Positions 41,019 to 50,074 of a DNA stretch of 64,000 nucleotides are shown piece by piece (position 1 is the first letter of the stretch; every line of letters starts with the position of its first letter). The stretch spans positions 1-64,000 of the forward strand of contig QCCC01000002.1 in the NCBI GenBank assembly GCA_003281415.1, in the 5' to 3' direction. Below the pieces are notes generated by a model. That model was not told where the DNA came from. It saw nothing but the letters and a program-made list of their open reading frames with translations, and searched no databases. The position numbers and the translations under genes are program-made. The stretch comes from Prochlorococcus sp. AG-347-K15. GTDB taxonomy: Bacteria > Cyanobacteriota > Cyanobacteriia > PCC-6307 > Cyanobiaceae.

Positions 41019-41570
41019 TTAAGGATTAATTTCAACTTTTTTCCATTTATTAATCTTTTCCCAAAGATATCGTTTATGAACAGGCTGTTCTAATTTAAGA
41101 AGATCTACTGAATCGATTTCAAAATTTAGAACTACAAAATTTTCTGACTTGGGTAGATTGGATAATATTTCATAATTAAATTGGACTTTTGGGTTTATTT
41201 TCTCTCCAGGAGATCCCCAAAACCAAGAAGATTTTGATTTTTCTGATAATAAATCCCAATAATTTTTGTTATCACTTAATTCATGTATTGTTCCTTTAAA
41301 TCTATATTGTGATTTGGTTTTCAAAAAGAACCATAATATTTCTGCATTAGGATTAGATTTTAAATGCCCAATTTTTTCACTTCTTCTATCTGTAAAAATA
41401 ATCATTGAACTATCTTTATACCATCCTCTGAAAACAACTGTTCTTAATCTTGGCTCATTTTCTTCGCTGACTGTTGCAAGCTGTATCCATTTATTAGAGG
41501 GTGATTTGCCCTCTTTTTTTATAGAAGATTTTAAATCTTGCCTCCAACTGGGTAAGTTGTTATCAGGCAT
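41019..41570 (-). CDS. Pyridoxamine-5'-phosphate-oxidase-like FMN protein (183 aa)
   Basis: Split-barrel flavin fold with PRLRTVVFRGWYKDSSMIIF, then TDRRSEKIGHLKSNPNAEIL and SWFWGSPGE, the pattern of the Alr4036/Npun_R5749 PNPOx-like family of cyanobacteria. Such proteins bind FMN and may act on B6 vitamers or as flavin/heme-related reductases. It overlaps the upstream membrane methyltransferase by 8 nt, so they are co-translated. Confidence 0.8.
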   Translation of the reverse strand: MPDNNLPSWRQDLKSSIKKEGKSPSNKWIQLATVSEENEPRLRTVVFRGWYKDSSMIIFTDRRSEKIGHLKSNPNAEILWFFLKTKSQYRFKGTIHELSDNKNYWDLLSEKSKSSWFWGSPGEKINPKVQFNYEILSNLPKSENFVVLNFEIDSVDLLKLEQPVHKRYLWEKINKWKKVEINP

Positions 41571-42180
41571 TTAATTTAGGCAATATAAGACCACTTTTCT
41601 TTTTGTATTCTTCGAATGAATCATATTTTGAGAGAGATTTATCTTTTTTTATCATTCTTGGTAGAAAAACCATAGAGAAAAATATTGCAAGGATTACCAA
41701 TGGTATGAAACTCATTGAAAGTATGGCGAATGATAGATAAATTAGTATTTCTCCTAGATAATTTGTATTCCTTATATTTTTGAAAAATCCTTCTTTAATT
41801 AGATCTTTTTTTAATTTAAGAGAAAAATATTTTTGGGCATCACTAGCAAAGTGTAGAAACACACCAATTATATTTAAAGATACAGATGCAGCTATTACGA
41901 TATTTGGAACAGATTTCTGAGATGAGATAAGAATGTAGGGAGCTACCCAGTAACTTCCAAGGAAAATAAAACCAGTAACTGAAGTTAAAAAATTGATTTT
42001 TTCTTTAAAATAAGGATCTGGGAATATCTTTTCTTTTAGAAGCCAAAGTAATCCATAAGTACCATGCAGAGCTAAATAAACGTAGGGAGCGATCGTAAAA
42101 TTATCAAAAAAAATCATAAGACCTACTACTACAAATGCAGTGAGCCCCTTATGTAGATTAATTATTTGATTAAGTTTCAT
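41563..42180 (-). CDS. Isoprenylcysteine methyltransferase-like membrane protein (205 aa)
   Basis: Five to six hydrophobic segments. The C-terminal FFKNIRNTNYLGEILIYLSF followed by KYDSFEEYKKKSGLILP is typical of the phospholipid N-methyltransferase/ICMT-like membrane fold (DUF1295-type). The substrate may be a lipid or quinone, not resolved. Overlaps the PNPOx gene. Confidence 0.75.
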   Translation of the reverse strand: MKLNQIINLHKGLTAFVVVGLMIFFDNFTIAPYVYLALHGTYGLLWLLKEKIFPDPYFKEKINFLTSVTGFIFLGSYWVAPYILISSQKSVPNIVIAASVSLNIIGVFLHFASDAQKYFSLKLKKDLIKEGFFKNIRNTNYLGEILIYLSFAILSMSFIPLVILAIFFSMVFLPRMIKKDKSLSKYDSFEEYKKKSGLILPKLNA

Positions 42181-42247
42181 CTTTTTTAATAATCTAAAAA
42201 ATGAAATTATTTTTTGTGGATATAACCTAGGTCGTCAAAAGTTTTAA

Positions 42248-42319
42248 TGGGCGATACTGGATTCGAACCAGTGGCCACTACCGTGTCGAGGTAGTGCTCT
42301 ACCACTGAGCTAATCGCCC
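42248..42319 (-). tRNA. trnV-GAC: tRNA-Val (GAC)
   Basis: Minus strand starts GGGCGATTAGCTCAGTGGTA; the 7-bp acceptor GGGCGAT pairs with ATCGCCC, the D-stem is GCTC/GAGC, the anticodon stem CTACC/GGTAG and the T-stem ACTGG/CCAGT with a TTCGAAT loop. A73 discriminator, 72 nt, no CCA encoded. The seven-base loop is TCGACAC, so the anticodon is GAC (Val) and position 33 is C instead of the near-universal U. Confidence 0.93.
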
Positions 42320-42368
42320 CAATTGAGGAATTTTTAATCCCCCTTATAAGAAAATAGCAGGTTGCGTT

Positions 42369-43160
42369 TCATTTTCTAAGTAATTTAACTTTCCATCGTT
42401 CTCTTTTGGTTATTTCTAAATTTAGAATTTCGATAAATCCTTTATTTTCAAGTTCTAGTTTGTCGCCAATTTTTAGATTAATTGTTGGCTTATTAACTTT
42501 GCTTCCATTTAATCTGAGCATTCCATTTTCTATCCTTTCAATGATTTTGGTTCGTGATACCCTAAAGCCAGCTGATGCTATAGCATCTAATCTTGTTGAA
42601 GCTTCTACTGTATTGACAAGTTTTTTTGATCTTCCAGAAGGTATTTGTAATTCATCTATACCTACTACATTAACTTTTACTTTTACGTCTCTTAAATAAA
42701 AAACCTTTTCATCTAGGTGCTTAATGTCTGAATTATCAATTATCCCTTGTGCTCCCCTATCGCCAATAGTCCATATATCTCCAACTTTTATTTGATTAAC
42801 CCCATTTTCAATTAAGAGGGATCTAAAGTCGTCTTGTGTAGCATTATCAAATAAAAAATTCCCAATAATTTTTATTCCTTTAGCTGGAAAATTACTTTTT
42901 AGCGCATCCTCCTCAGGAATGTTATCTCCTCTAAAGCAAGCTATCCTAGATCTTTGTGAAGAGGAGAATCCTCCATAAATAAAAAATTTGAAATCATTTA
43001 AATTTTCAAAATCTTTTAAAATCTCTTCGCAAACATAAGTTGAATTAAACCCAGTCCAATAAGTTTCCCAGTGCTTGTAAGCTAAGTTAGCAATATTTAT
43101 TAACTCCTCAGTTTCTTTTTTGTAGTTTGAATTTAATAAGATCTCTTTAAGGTCAATCAT
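42369..43160 (-). CDS. Photosystem II S4-domain protein (263 aa)
   Basis: The N-terminal half matches the YlmH-like region (YGGFSSSQRSRIACFRGD), and the C-terminal 75 residues are an S4 RNA-binding domain (STRLDAIASAGFRVSRTKII, then LNGSKVNKPTINLKIGD). This is the cyanobacterial and plant photosystem II S4 protein, thought to act in RNA binding or PSII biogenesis. It ends beside the tRNA-Val gene. Downstream partner of the 188-aa gene (adjacent, 0-nt gap). Confidence 0.9.
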   Translation of the reverse strand: MIDLKEILLNSNYKKETEELINIANLAYKHWETYWTGFNSTYVCEEILKDFENLNDFKFFIYGGFSSSQRSRIACFRGDNIPEEDALKSNFPAKGIKIIGNFLFDNATQDDFRSLLIENGVNQIKVGDIWTIGDRGAQGIIDNSDIKHLDEKVFYLRDVKVKVNVVGIDELQIPSGRSKKLVNTVEASTRLDAIASAGFRVSRTKIIERIENGMLRLNGSKVNKPTINLKIGDKLELENKGFIEILNLEITKRERWKVKLLRK

Positions 43161-43727
43161 TTAGCCTTCTAAAAAAATTATATCTTTTGCTTCTGATTGT
43201 TTTATCAAAGCCCATGGTAATTCAGCTCCAATTTGATTTTCAAGAAGAACAAGCCATTTACCCTCTTTATTTAAATTAATAATTGATCTCAACTCTTTAT
43301 TTTTATTGATGTTAATACTTGCAGAAGAAACAATGCTTCCTAAATAACCTGAACCCATTCCTAAAATACCTCCAATTAATGATTCCCCGATGGTATTTAA
43401 ACCAAGAAAGCTGAAGGTAGATAAATTAGTCATATTAGAAAAAGCTATTCCAGCAATAAAACCAAATGGCATTAGCCATCTACCCATATCTTTTTGTCTA
43501 ATCTTTCTATCAAGTTTAGGATTTAAAAATCTAATATCTTCAAAATTTTGAGATTTGAATAAGATATTTGCTTTTGCATTTAGCAATTCTGTCTGGTCTG
43601 ATGATATTTTCTCACTTATTGGTGGAATCAAAATAGCTTCAGAGAGCACTACTGATTTTTCTTTGAAAACATCAAATAGCTGAACACATTTATCAATGTC
43701 TTCAAATATCACAATACTTTTTGTCAA
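43161..43727 (-). CDS. Conserved-looking hypothetical protein (188 aa)
   Basis: A soluble N-terminal region (MTKSIVIFEDIDKCVQLFDV), then a hydrophobic middle (RWLMPFGFIAGIAFSNMTNL and GGILGMGSGYLGSIVSSA) with two possible membrane helices, and a C-terminal domain. Directly upstream of the PSII-S4 gene with no gap, so a shared operon and perhaps a linked role. Divergent from serA. Not recognised. Confidence 0.6.
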   Translation of the reverse strand: MTKSIVIFEDIDKCVQLFDVFKEKSVVLSEAILIPPISEKISSDQTELLNAKANILFKSQNFEDIRFLNPKLDRKIRQKDMGRWLMPFGFIAGIAFSNMTNLSTFSFLGLNTIGESLIGGILGMGSGYLGSIVSSASININKNKELRSIINLNKEGKWLVLLENQIGAELPWALIKQSEAKDIIFLEG

Positions 43728-43826
43728 ATTTTAGTCCTCAAATGTTTGTGTGTTATTCAAATTAATAAAATAAGATAAATACACTATAGATTAAGTTAAA
43801 GTAAAAGATTAAAGAACCAATCTTAA

Positions 43827-45413
43827 ATGACAAAAGTTCTCATTACAGATCCAATTGATCAAACAGGAATAGATATTCTTTCACAAGTTGCTCAGGTTGA
43901 TCAGAAGATAGGAATCTCAGACGCTGAGTTGGCTTCCATTATTGGAGATTATGATGCTTTAATGATTCGCTCTGGTACTCAAGTAACTGAAGAAATTATT
44001 AACTCTTCAAGTAAACTGAGAATTATTGGAAGAGCAGGAGTTGGAGTCGACAATGTAGATGTTAAGGCTGCCACGCAAAAAGGAGTTCTTGTTGTTAATT
44101 CTCCAGGAGGCAACACAATAGCTGCTGCGGAACATACTATAGCTATGATGTTGGCCTTATCTAGGCATATTCCAGTTGCTAATAGTAGTACTTTGTTAGG
44201 TAAATGGGAAAGAAAGAAATTTGTAGGGAATGAGCTTTACAAGAAAAAATTAGGTGTAGTAGGTTTAGGGAAAATTGGTGCTCATGTAGCGAAAGTTGCT
44301 AATGCATTAGGAATGGAAGTTTACGGATATGATCCCTTTGTTTCAACTGAAAGAGCTCAACAAATACAAGTAAAACTCTCTGAACTAGAGGATTTATTCC
44401 AACAATCCGATTATGTAACTTTGCATTTGCCTCGCACACCAGAGACAGAGAATTTAGTAAACATGGAGGTGCTTAAAAGTATGAAAAGTAGCGCAAAATT
44501 AATAAATTGTGCTAGAGGCGGATTAATTGATGAAGAAGCACTAGCAGAAGCTTTAAATAAATCATTGATTGGAGGAGCTGCAATAGATGTCTTTTCTAAA
44601 GAACCTTTGGAATCTAATTCACCACTTTTGAAAGTTGAAAAAAATCTTATTCTTACCCCGCACCTAGGAGCATCTACTCGAGAAGCACAAGAAAATGTAG
44701 CTGTTGATGTTGCAGAACAAATCAGAGATGTCTTGCTTGGTTTATCTGCTAGAACTGCGGTAAATATCCCAGGTTTGAGCCCTGATATTATGGATAGTCT
44801 AAAACCTCATTTGCAGTTAGCTGAAACAATGGGTCTGCTTATAAGTCAGCTTTCAGATGGGCAGATACAGAAACTAGAAGTAAAGCTTCAAGGTGAATTC
44901 GTTCAACATCCTTCCCAGCCATTAATAATAGCTAGTCTAAAAGGCCTTCTAAGTAAAGCTTTGGGAGATAGGATTAATTATGTGAATGCTTCTCTAGAAG
45001 CAGATTCGAGAGGTATTTCAATAATCGAAAGTAAAGATGAGGCAAGACCTGAATTTGCTAGTGGCTCACTTCAGTTAACTATTTATGGTGATAATGGAGA
45101 CCATAGCGTAGCAGGAAGCATTTTCGCTGATGGAGAATTAAGAATTATTAGTATTGATCAATACCCAGTTAACGTATCACCAAGTAGATATATGTTGGTT
45201 ACTAGGCACAGAGATATGCCTGGTATTATTGGTAAGCTGGGGTCTTTATTAGGTAGCAACAATGTAAATATTGCCTCAATGCAAGTTGGTCGAAAAATTG
45301 TTAGAGGGGAAGCTGTTATGGTCCTAAGTATTGATGATCCAATACCTAATAAGTTGCTAGATACCATTATTGAAGTAGAGGGAATTACCAATGCTAATCC
45401 AGTTACTTTATAA
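43827..45413 (+). CDS. serA: D-3-phosphoglycerate dehydrogenase (SerA)
   Basis: First step of serine synthesis: 3-phosphoglycerate to 3-phosphohydroxypyruvate with NAD. Long type, 528 aa. Substrate domain GRAGVGVDNVDVKAATQKG; NAD loop VVGLGKIGAHVAKVANALG; catalytic elements NCARGGLIDEEALAEAL and the H in LTPHLGAST; an intervening domain; and a C-terminal ACT domain (RHRDMPGIIGKLGSLLGSNN) for serine feedback. ATG 43827. Confidence 0.95.
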   Translation: MTKVLITDPIDQTGIDILSQVAQVDQKIGISDAELASIIGDYDALMIRSGTQVTEEIINSSSKLRIIGRAGVGVDNVDVKAATQKGVLVVNSPGGNTIAAAEHTIAMMLALSRHIPVANSSTLLGKWERKKFVGNELYKKKLGVVGLGKIGAHVAKVANALGMEVYGYDPFVSTERAQQIQVKLSELEDLFQQSDYVTLHLPRTPETENLVNMEVLKSMKSSAKLINCARGGLIDEEALAEALNKSLIGGAAIDVFSKEPLESNSPLLKVEKNLILTPHLGASTREAQENVAVDVAEQIRDVLLGLSARTAVNIPGLSPDIMDSLKPHLQLAETMGLLISQLSDGQIQKLEVKLQGEFVQHPSQPLIIASLKGLLSKALGDRINYVNASLEADSRGISIIESKDEARPEFASGSLQLTIYGDNGDHSVAGSIFADGELRIISIDQYPVNVSPSRYMLVTRHRDMPGIIGKLGSLLGSNNVNIASMQVGRKIVRGEAVMVLSIDDPIPNKLLDTIIEVEGITNANPVTL

Positions 45414-45431
45414 CGAGGCTTGCTCTATATA

Positions 45432-46349
45432 ATGGCAATTAAAGATTGGTATAAAGTAACTTTTCTGATAGAAAGTGATTCAGAAGAAATAGTTATTTGG
45501 AAATTAAATGAGCTGGGAATATTTAGTTTTTCATTTGAATATTTAATTAAAAATGAAAGTAAAAAAGAGGTGAATATATGGCTTCCAATTGATGATTGGG
45601 GCGAGAGTTCTAGAAGTGGTTTCGAAAAAATAATTGGCAAACTTCTAAACATTAATTATCCACTAAATCAATTTTTTGACTGGAGTATTATCAAAGAGGA
45701 AGATTGGTTGACAAGCTGGAAGAAATATTGGGGGCCTGAATTAGTAGGAAATCATTTTTTAATATTGCCTTGTTGGATAACTCTAGATGAAAAATTTAAA
45801 GATAAACAAATCATAAAAATTGATCCTGGAGCAGCCTTTGGCACAGGAAGTCACCCTTCGACTTATCTATGCTTGGAAAAAATGGAGAATAGTTTATTTT
45901 CTGATAAAAAGGTATTAGATATTGGGTGTGGTAGTGGGATCTTGAGCGTTGCCGCAAGATTGCTAGGCGCTACAGAGGTTTGTGCAGTCGATAATGATTA
46001 TTTAGCTATAAATTCAACTAACTCTAATTTTCAACTAAATTTCGGTAATTTAAAAAACTTAAATATATATTTGGGGTCTTTTAATGAGGTAATTTTAAAA
46101 AACCAACTCAAACAATTTGATTTTGTTGTATGCAATATTCTCGCTGAAGTAATAAAAGATATGATACCAAATATTTATAAGTGCTTAAGAAACAATGGGG
46201 AAGTTATTTTTAGCGGGATTCTTAATTCACAAAAAGATGAAATTATAAATATATTAATTCAGAATAACTTGAAATTATTGGATGTATCAACTAGAAAAGA
46301 TTGGGCATGCATTTCTGCGCAAAAAGCCAGCGATCCCACCTATGTATAA
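45432..46349 (+). CDS. prmA: Ribosomal protein L11 methyltransferase (PrmA)
   Basis: Methylates L11. The N-terminal L11-recognition domain is followed by the SAM domain with [37 protein letters not shown] and [14 protein letters not shown], the N-P-P-Y-like loop replaced by N-I-L-A as usual for PrmA. ATG 45432 (MAIKDWYKV) is the better start than TTG 45420 of the track. It lies 18 nt after serA and is probably in its operon. Confidence 0.92.
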   Translation: MAIKDWYKVTFLIESDSEEIVIWKLNELGIFSFSFEYLIKNESKKEVNIWLPIDDWGESSRSGFEKIIGKLLNINYPLNQFFDWSIIKEEDWLTSWKKYWGPELVGNHFLILPCWITLDEKFKDKQIIKIDPGAAFGTGSHPSTYLCLEKMENSLFSDKKVLDIGCGSGILSVAARLLGATEVCAVDNDYLAINSTNSNFQLNFGNLKNLNIYLGSFNEVILKNQLKQFDFVVCNILAEVIKDMIPNIYKCLRNNGEVIFSGILNSQKDEIINILIQNNLKLLDVSTRKDWACISAQKASDPTYV

Positions 46350-46413
46350 GTTTTTCTTATAAATACTCATTAATACATTTTATTGTGTCATTTTTTACTT
46401 CAAAATCTCACAT

Positions 46414-46428
46414 ATCGACCTAATCGAT
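46414..46428. promoter_or_regulatory. Inverted repeat upstream of petF
   Basis: ATCGA-CCTAA-TCGAT, a 5-bp inverted repeat 49 nt before the petF start, close to a -10-like TAAAAAT. Candidate regulator site; not matched to a known consensus. Confidence 0.35.
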
Positions 46429-46477
46429 GTTAAAAATGTAGTTGATAGGTATTAATTACCAACAATTTTTTATTTAA

Positions 46478-46777
46478 ATGGCTTCTTACAAAGTTACACT
46501 CATCAACGAAGGTGAAGGTCTCAATTCAACTATCGAAGTACCTGATGATCAGTACATACTCGATGCTGCTGAAGAACAAGGCATCGACCTTCCTTATTCC
46601 TGCAGAGCTGGAGCATGTTCAACATGTGCTGGAAAAGTTACTTCAGGTAGTGTTGATCAATCAGATCAAAGTTTCTTGGATGATGACCAACTAGAAGCTG
46701 GTTTTGTACTTACATGTGTTGCTTATCCAACATCTGATGTAACAATTACAACTCATGCTGAGGAAGAATTGTATTAA
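46478..46777 (+). CDS. petF: [2Fe-2S] ferredoxin (PetF)
   Basis: Plant-type ferredoxin, 99 aa, with the C-x4-C-x2-C ... C cluster ([13 protein letters not shown] and LTCVAYP), the SYRVTL-like N-terminus [14 protein letters not shown] and the EEELY C-terminal. Transfers electrons from photosystem I to FNR, nitrite/sulfite reductase and desaturases. It has its own promoter region and a terminator 46 nt downstream. Confidence 0.97.
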   Translation: MASYKVTLINEGEGLNSTIEVPDDQYILDAAEEQGIDLPYSCRAGACSTCAGKVTSGSVDQSDQSFLDDDQLEAGFVLTCVAYPTSDVTITTHAEEELY

Positions 46778-46822
46778 TTATAAAAAATTAACTTTTCTAA
46801 GTTGATTATTCATTATTTCTCT

Positions 46823-46850
46823 GCCACCCTCTGTAAAGGTGGCTTTTTTT
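46823..46850 (+). terminator. petF terminator
   Basis: GCCACC pairs with GGTGGC across CTCTGTAAA and runs into T7. It ends 4 nt before the next gene's ATG. Confidence 0.9.
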
Positions 46851-46854
46851 ATGA

Positions 46855-47223
46855 ATGAATAAATTTGAATTTTTCAAGACTGGTAGTGTTCAATCAAGTT
46901 ATGGAGGTCAGTACAGTTATAAGGTAATTGGACCGTGTTGCAGACTTTATGATAGAGAAGAGTTACCCTGGCCCTGTTCAAGACTTGCTTGGAGAAGTAA
47001 GGAGCCTAGTTGGAGAAGAATAGGTTCTAGGTTCGTAGCTGATATGGCTTCACGAAAATGCCCATCTTACTCAGTTCAGATTTTGGAGCCTGGATCAAAA
47101 CCTGTTGAAACAGTTATAACTCTTTTTTCAAAGAAATTTTCTTCTGATATACAAGAATGGTGGTATAGCAAAAAACCAGGCTCAAAAGAGCCTGGTAATA
47201 TCTTCCCATCTGAAGTTAGTTAA
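46855..47223 (+). CDS. Hypothetical protein (122 aa), cyanobacterial type
   Basis: Contains SYKVIGPCCRLYDREELPWP, then CSRLAWRSKEPSWRRIGSRF and the CPSYSVQI segment: four Cys, conserved Trp/Arg, soluble. It looks like a conserved cyanobacterial protein of unknown function. Its 3' end contains a hairpin that acts as terminator for the convergent pentapeptide gene. Starts right after the petF terminator. Confidence 0.65.
   Translation: MNKFEFFKTGSVQSSYGGQYSYKVIGPCCRLYDREELPWPCSRLAWRSKEPSWRRIGSRFVADMASRKCPSYSVQILEPGSKPVETVITLFSKKFSSDIQEWWYSKKPGSKEPGNIFPSEVS
47170..47195 (-). terminator. Terminator of the pentapeptide gene, inside the convergent gene
   Basis: A perfect 8-bp stem, CCAGGCTC-TTTT-GAGCCTGG, followed on the minus strand by TTTTTT. 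It lies 38 nt after the pentapeptide stop, within the coding end of the plus gene. Confidence 0.85.
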
Positions 47224-47232
47224 CTTTAGATC

Positions 47233-47796
47233 TTATGCTTTTGGCTTTGGTGGCATGTAACCTTTTAAGCCTGTGCATTCAAGACTATCAATTGTATTAA
47301 CCCCAGTTTGTGGATTAGTTCCACTAGCTCTTTCACATAATGATTTTCTCTGAGAAAGATCAAGATTTGCATCAGTAAAGTCTGCTCCATCAATAATTGC
47401 TCCATCAAAAACACTTTTCATTAGCTCACCATTTGTAAGATTTGCATCAGATAAATCAGCATTATCAAAACGTACCGCATATGCAATAAGATCTTTCATG
47501 TTGGCGCTTTTGAAACTAGAATTCTTCGCAGTTGTTACGCTCATATAGGCTCCTTGTAAATTAGCCTCTCCTAAATCTTGATAAGATAAATCATATTTTA
47601 CAAATTCATTATTTTGAAGATCTGCTCCATGAAGATCTTCTTTCAATCCATCTACTGATGAAGGATCACTAGGATAAAGTGCATTAGCAGAAATTGGATT
47701 AAGAAGTAAACCAATAATCAATGGAAGAAAAATAAGAAGTCTTTTGAAAGACTTATTAAGTGATGAAAAAATAGAGACCATTTCGATCGACATCAA
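47233..47796 (-). CDS. Lumenal/secreted pentapeptide-repeat protein (187 aa)
   Basis: N-terminal signal peptide (hydrophobic about 20-38, ending PISANA), then about 18 pentapeptide repeats (DLHGADLQNNEFVKYDLSYQ, DLGEANLQGAYM, ANLTNGELMKSVFDGA) forming a quadrilateral beta-helix. Two cysteines near the C-terminus (LCERASG and LECTGLK) may form a disulfide. Similar proteins occur in the thylakoid lumen of cyanobacteria; activity unknown. Confidence 0.88.
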   Translation of the reverse strand: MMSIEMVSIFSSLNKSFKRLLIFLPLIIGLLLNPISANALYPSDPSSVDGLKEDLHGADLQNNEFVKYDLSYQDLGEANLQGAYMSVTTAKNSSFKSANMKDLIAYAVRFDNADLSDANLTNGELMKSVFDGAIIDGADFTDANLDLSQRKSLCERASGTNPQTGVNTIDSLECTGLKGYMPPKPKA

Positions 47797-47867
47797 ATAG
47801 AAAAACCTAAGACTATTATTTCATGGGTTGGTCATTTACAACGCTCCTGCTAACGAACTGTTGCAGT

Positions 47868-48806
47868 TTATTTAATTTCGACAGTTAGAAAATCTTTGGC
47901 GAGGTGAGTATTTGGGAAAACTTTTTGCGCCTCTTTAAGCAAATCAATTGGTGTAATTGGATTTTTATTAGTGTATCTTGGACTTAAATGAGTAATAATT
48001 AATTTTTTTGTATTAGATAATAATGCTGTTTTCGCAGCCATAATTGTTGTGGAATGTAATTTTTCATGGGCCATGCTCTCATCCTCCTGAGAAAATGTTG
48101 ATTCATGTACGAGTAAATCAGCATTTTTTGATAGTGAAACAGCTGATTCGCAAAAGACTGTATCTGTGCAATAAACAAAACTTTCACCATTTCTAGGAGG
48201 TCCACAGAATTCTTTCCCATCGAATATCCTGCCATCCGCTAAAGTGACTTTTTTCCCTTGTTGCAGTTCTGAATAAATCGGTCCAGGTGCTATTTTTAGA
48301 GACTCTGCTTTTTTGATATCAAATATGCCTGGCCTATCTTTTTCACTAACTCGATAACCATAAGCCGGTATTTTATGTTTAAGGCAGGCGCAATTTACTT
48401 TTATCTTGTGGTTTTCAAATAGGATTTTATTGTCTGATGCAAATTTTTCAATTTCCACAAAATGCAATGGGAATGACAATTTGCAAAAACTACTTTTAAG
48501 TACAGAATTTATAAAACTTCTCAACTCTGAAGGACCGTAAATTTCAATACCCTTACTATTTCCTGATAAACCTAAGGAAGCCAAAAGTCCAGGCAAGCCA
48601 TAAATATGATCTCCATGCATATGCGTAATAAATATTTTCTTGATTTGTGAAGATTTAATATTGCTTTTCATTATTTGATGTTGTGTTCCTTCACCACAAT
48701 CAAAAAGCCAAACTTCTGATGATTGCGATAATTTAAGCGCTAGTGAAGAAACATTTCTCGTTAAGGATGGGACTCCTGAGCTGGTTCCTAAGAAGGTGAT
48801 ATTCAC
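47868..48806 (-). CDS. rnz: Ribonuclease Z (tRNA 3' endonuclease)
   Basis: Metallo-beta-lactamase fold with the zinc motif FITHMHGDHIYGLPGLLASL (H-x-H-x-D-H), FVYCTDTVFCESAV and HLSPRYT at the C-terminus. Removes the 3' trailer of tRNA precursors; since the tRNA here lacks an encoded CCA, this activity is required. 312 aa, full length. Minus strand, single gene. Confidence 0.93.
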   Translation of the reverse strand: MNITFLGTSSGVPSLTRNVSSLALKLSQSSEVWLFDCGEGTQHQIMKSNIKSSQIKKIFITHMHGDHIYGLPGLLASLGLSGNSKGIEIYGPSELRSFINSVLKSSFCKLSFPLHFVEIEKFASDNKILFENHKIKVNCACLKHKIPAYGYRVSEKDRPGIFDIKKAESLKIAPGPIYSELQQGKKVTLADGRIFDGKEFCGPPRNGESFVYCTDTVFCESAVSLSKNADLLVHESTFSQEDESMAHEKLHSTTIMAAKTALLSNTKKLIITHLSPRYTNKNPITPIDLLKEAQKVFPNTHLAKDFLTVEIK

Positions 48807-48895
48807 TTATTTATGATATTTTTATTTTTATATCTGGATTAAATCTAGACTTTTAGTCAAACTTAGGCAAATTAAGCATTTGTTTTTTAAACAAA

Positions 48896-50071
48896 GTGAT
48901 ACTTAAATTTAAAAATAATTATAGTAAATGTTGCCTTATTACTATTTTATTTATTTGTGTTTTTCAGAGTGAAAGTGTTTTTGCATCTAGAGAGCCAATA
49001 ATTAGAGTTTTGATATCAAAAAATAACAATTTAAGGATTAGATCAGATAGATCAATTCCTTTAACCATAGAGGGGGAATTTTTTTCAAGTAAAAAAATAA
49101 AAGGCTTAACTTTGAAAAATGAGAAAAATAGAAAAATTTTATATTTTGATAAAAATAAACAAAAAAAATATGACTTAAAAAGTAATCAACAATTTCAAGT
49201 TAGATCTTCTGATGGGAGAGGTATATGGGTAGGTCAGAAGAGATTTTCTGGTAAGCTTAATCTCTTAATATTTGATTCTGAAATATTGGTAGTGAATGTT
49301 TTAGGAATAGAAAAATACCTAAGTAGTGTAGTGGGCTCAGAGATGCCAACAAAATGGCCTATTGAAGCATTAAAAGCACAAGCAATTGCTTCTAGAACTT
49401 ATGCTTTAAAGCAAAAGGGAAATAATTTATTTGATATAGATTCAACCCAGAAAAATCAAGTCTATAATGGCTTGGAGTCAAGAACTTATAAAACTATAAG
49501 AGCCGTGAAAAGTACAAGATCTTTGGTTTTGACATATAAAAATAAATTAATTAATGCTTTGTTTCATAGCAGCTCAGGTGGAATGACAGAAAATAGTCAA
49601 GATGTATGGAAGAATAAATATCCATATTTATCAAGTGTGAAAGATTTTGATAAAAATAATCCAAAATTTAGGTGGCAAAAAAAAATTTCGAGTAATGAAT
49701 TAATAAATTTATTTCCCAAGATTGGAGGTTTAAAAAATATAGAGATTCTAGATATCACTAGTACTGGGAGGGTAAAAAATGTAAAACTTATTGGGGCTTA
49801 TGGTTCTGATCAAATGTCTGGAGTAGTTTTAAGAAAAAGATTAGGCCTCAAAAGCAATTTCGTGAGATTTAAATTTTTTGAGGAAGAATTAAACAACAAT
49901 TTTCATAGAAAAAGAGGTTTGATAGTTTTTGGACAGGGATCAGGTCATGGAGTAGGAATGAGTCAATGGGGTGCTAAATATCTGGCGTCTAGAGGCCAAA
50001 AAGCTGAAAGAATATTAAAGTATTTTTATAGGGGAGTACAGATTAAACCTTTTAGAAAAGATTACCTATAG
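48896..50071 (+). CDS. SpoIID/LytB-domain amidase enhancer protein (391 aa)
   Basis: N-terminal signal peptide (about 1-28), then a central SpoIID domain: VGSEMPTKWPIEALKAQAIA, the ALFHSSSGGMTENSQDVW region and GQGSGHGVGMSQWGAKYLAS near the end. SpoIID-like proteins cleave or bind denuded glycan; in cyanobacteria they probably act in the periplasmic cell wall. GTG start. Convergent with truB, 3 nt apart. Confidence 0.88.
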   Translation: MILKFKNNYSKCCLITILFICVFQSESVFASREPIIRVLISKNNNLRIRSDRSIPLTIEGEFFSSKKIKGLTLKNEKNRKILYFDKNKQKKYDLKSNQQFQVRSSDGRGIWVGQKRFSGKLNLLIFDSEILVVNVLGIEKYLSSVVGSEMPTKWPIEALKAQAIASRTYALKQKGNNLFDIDSTQKNQVYNGLESRTYKTIRAVKSTRSLVLTYKNKLINALFHSSSGGMTENSQDVWKNKYPYLSSVKDFDKNNPKFRWQKKISSNELINLFPKIGGLKNIEILDITSTGRVKNVKLIGAYGSDQMSGVVLRKRLGLKSNFVRFKFFEEELNNNFHRKRGLIVFGQGSGHGVGMSQWGAKYLASRGQKAERILKYFYRGVQIKPFRKDYL

Positions 50072-50074
50072 AAG

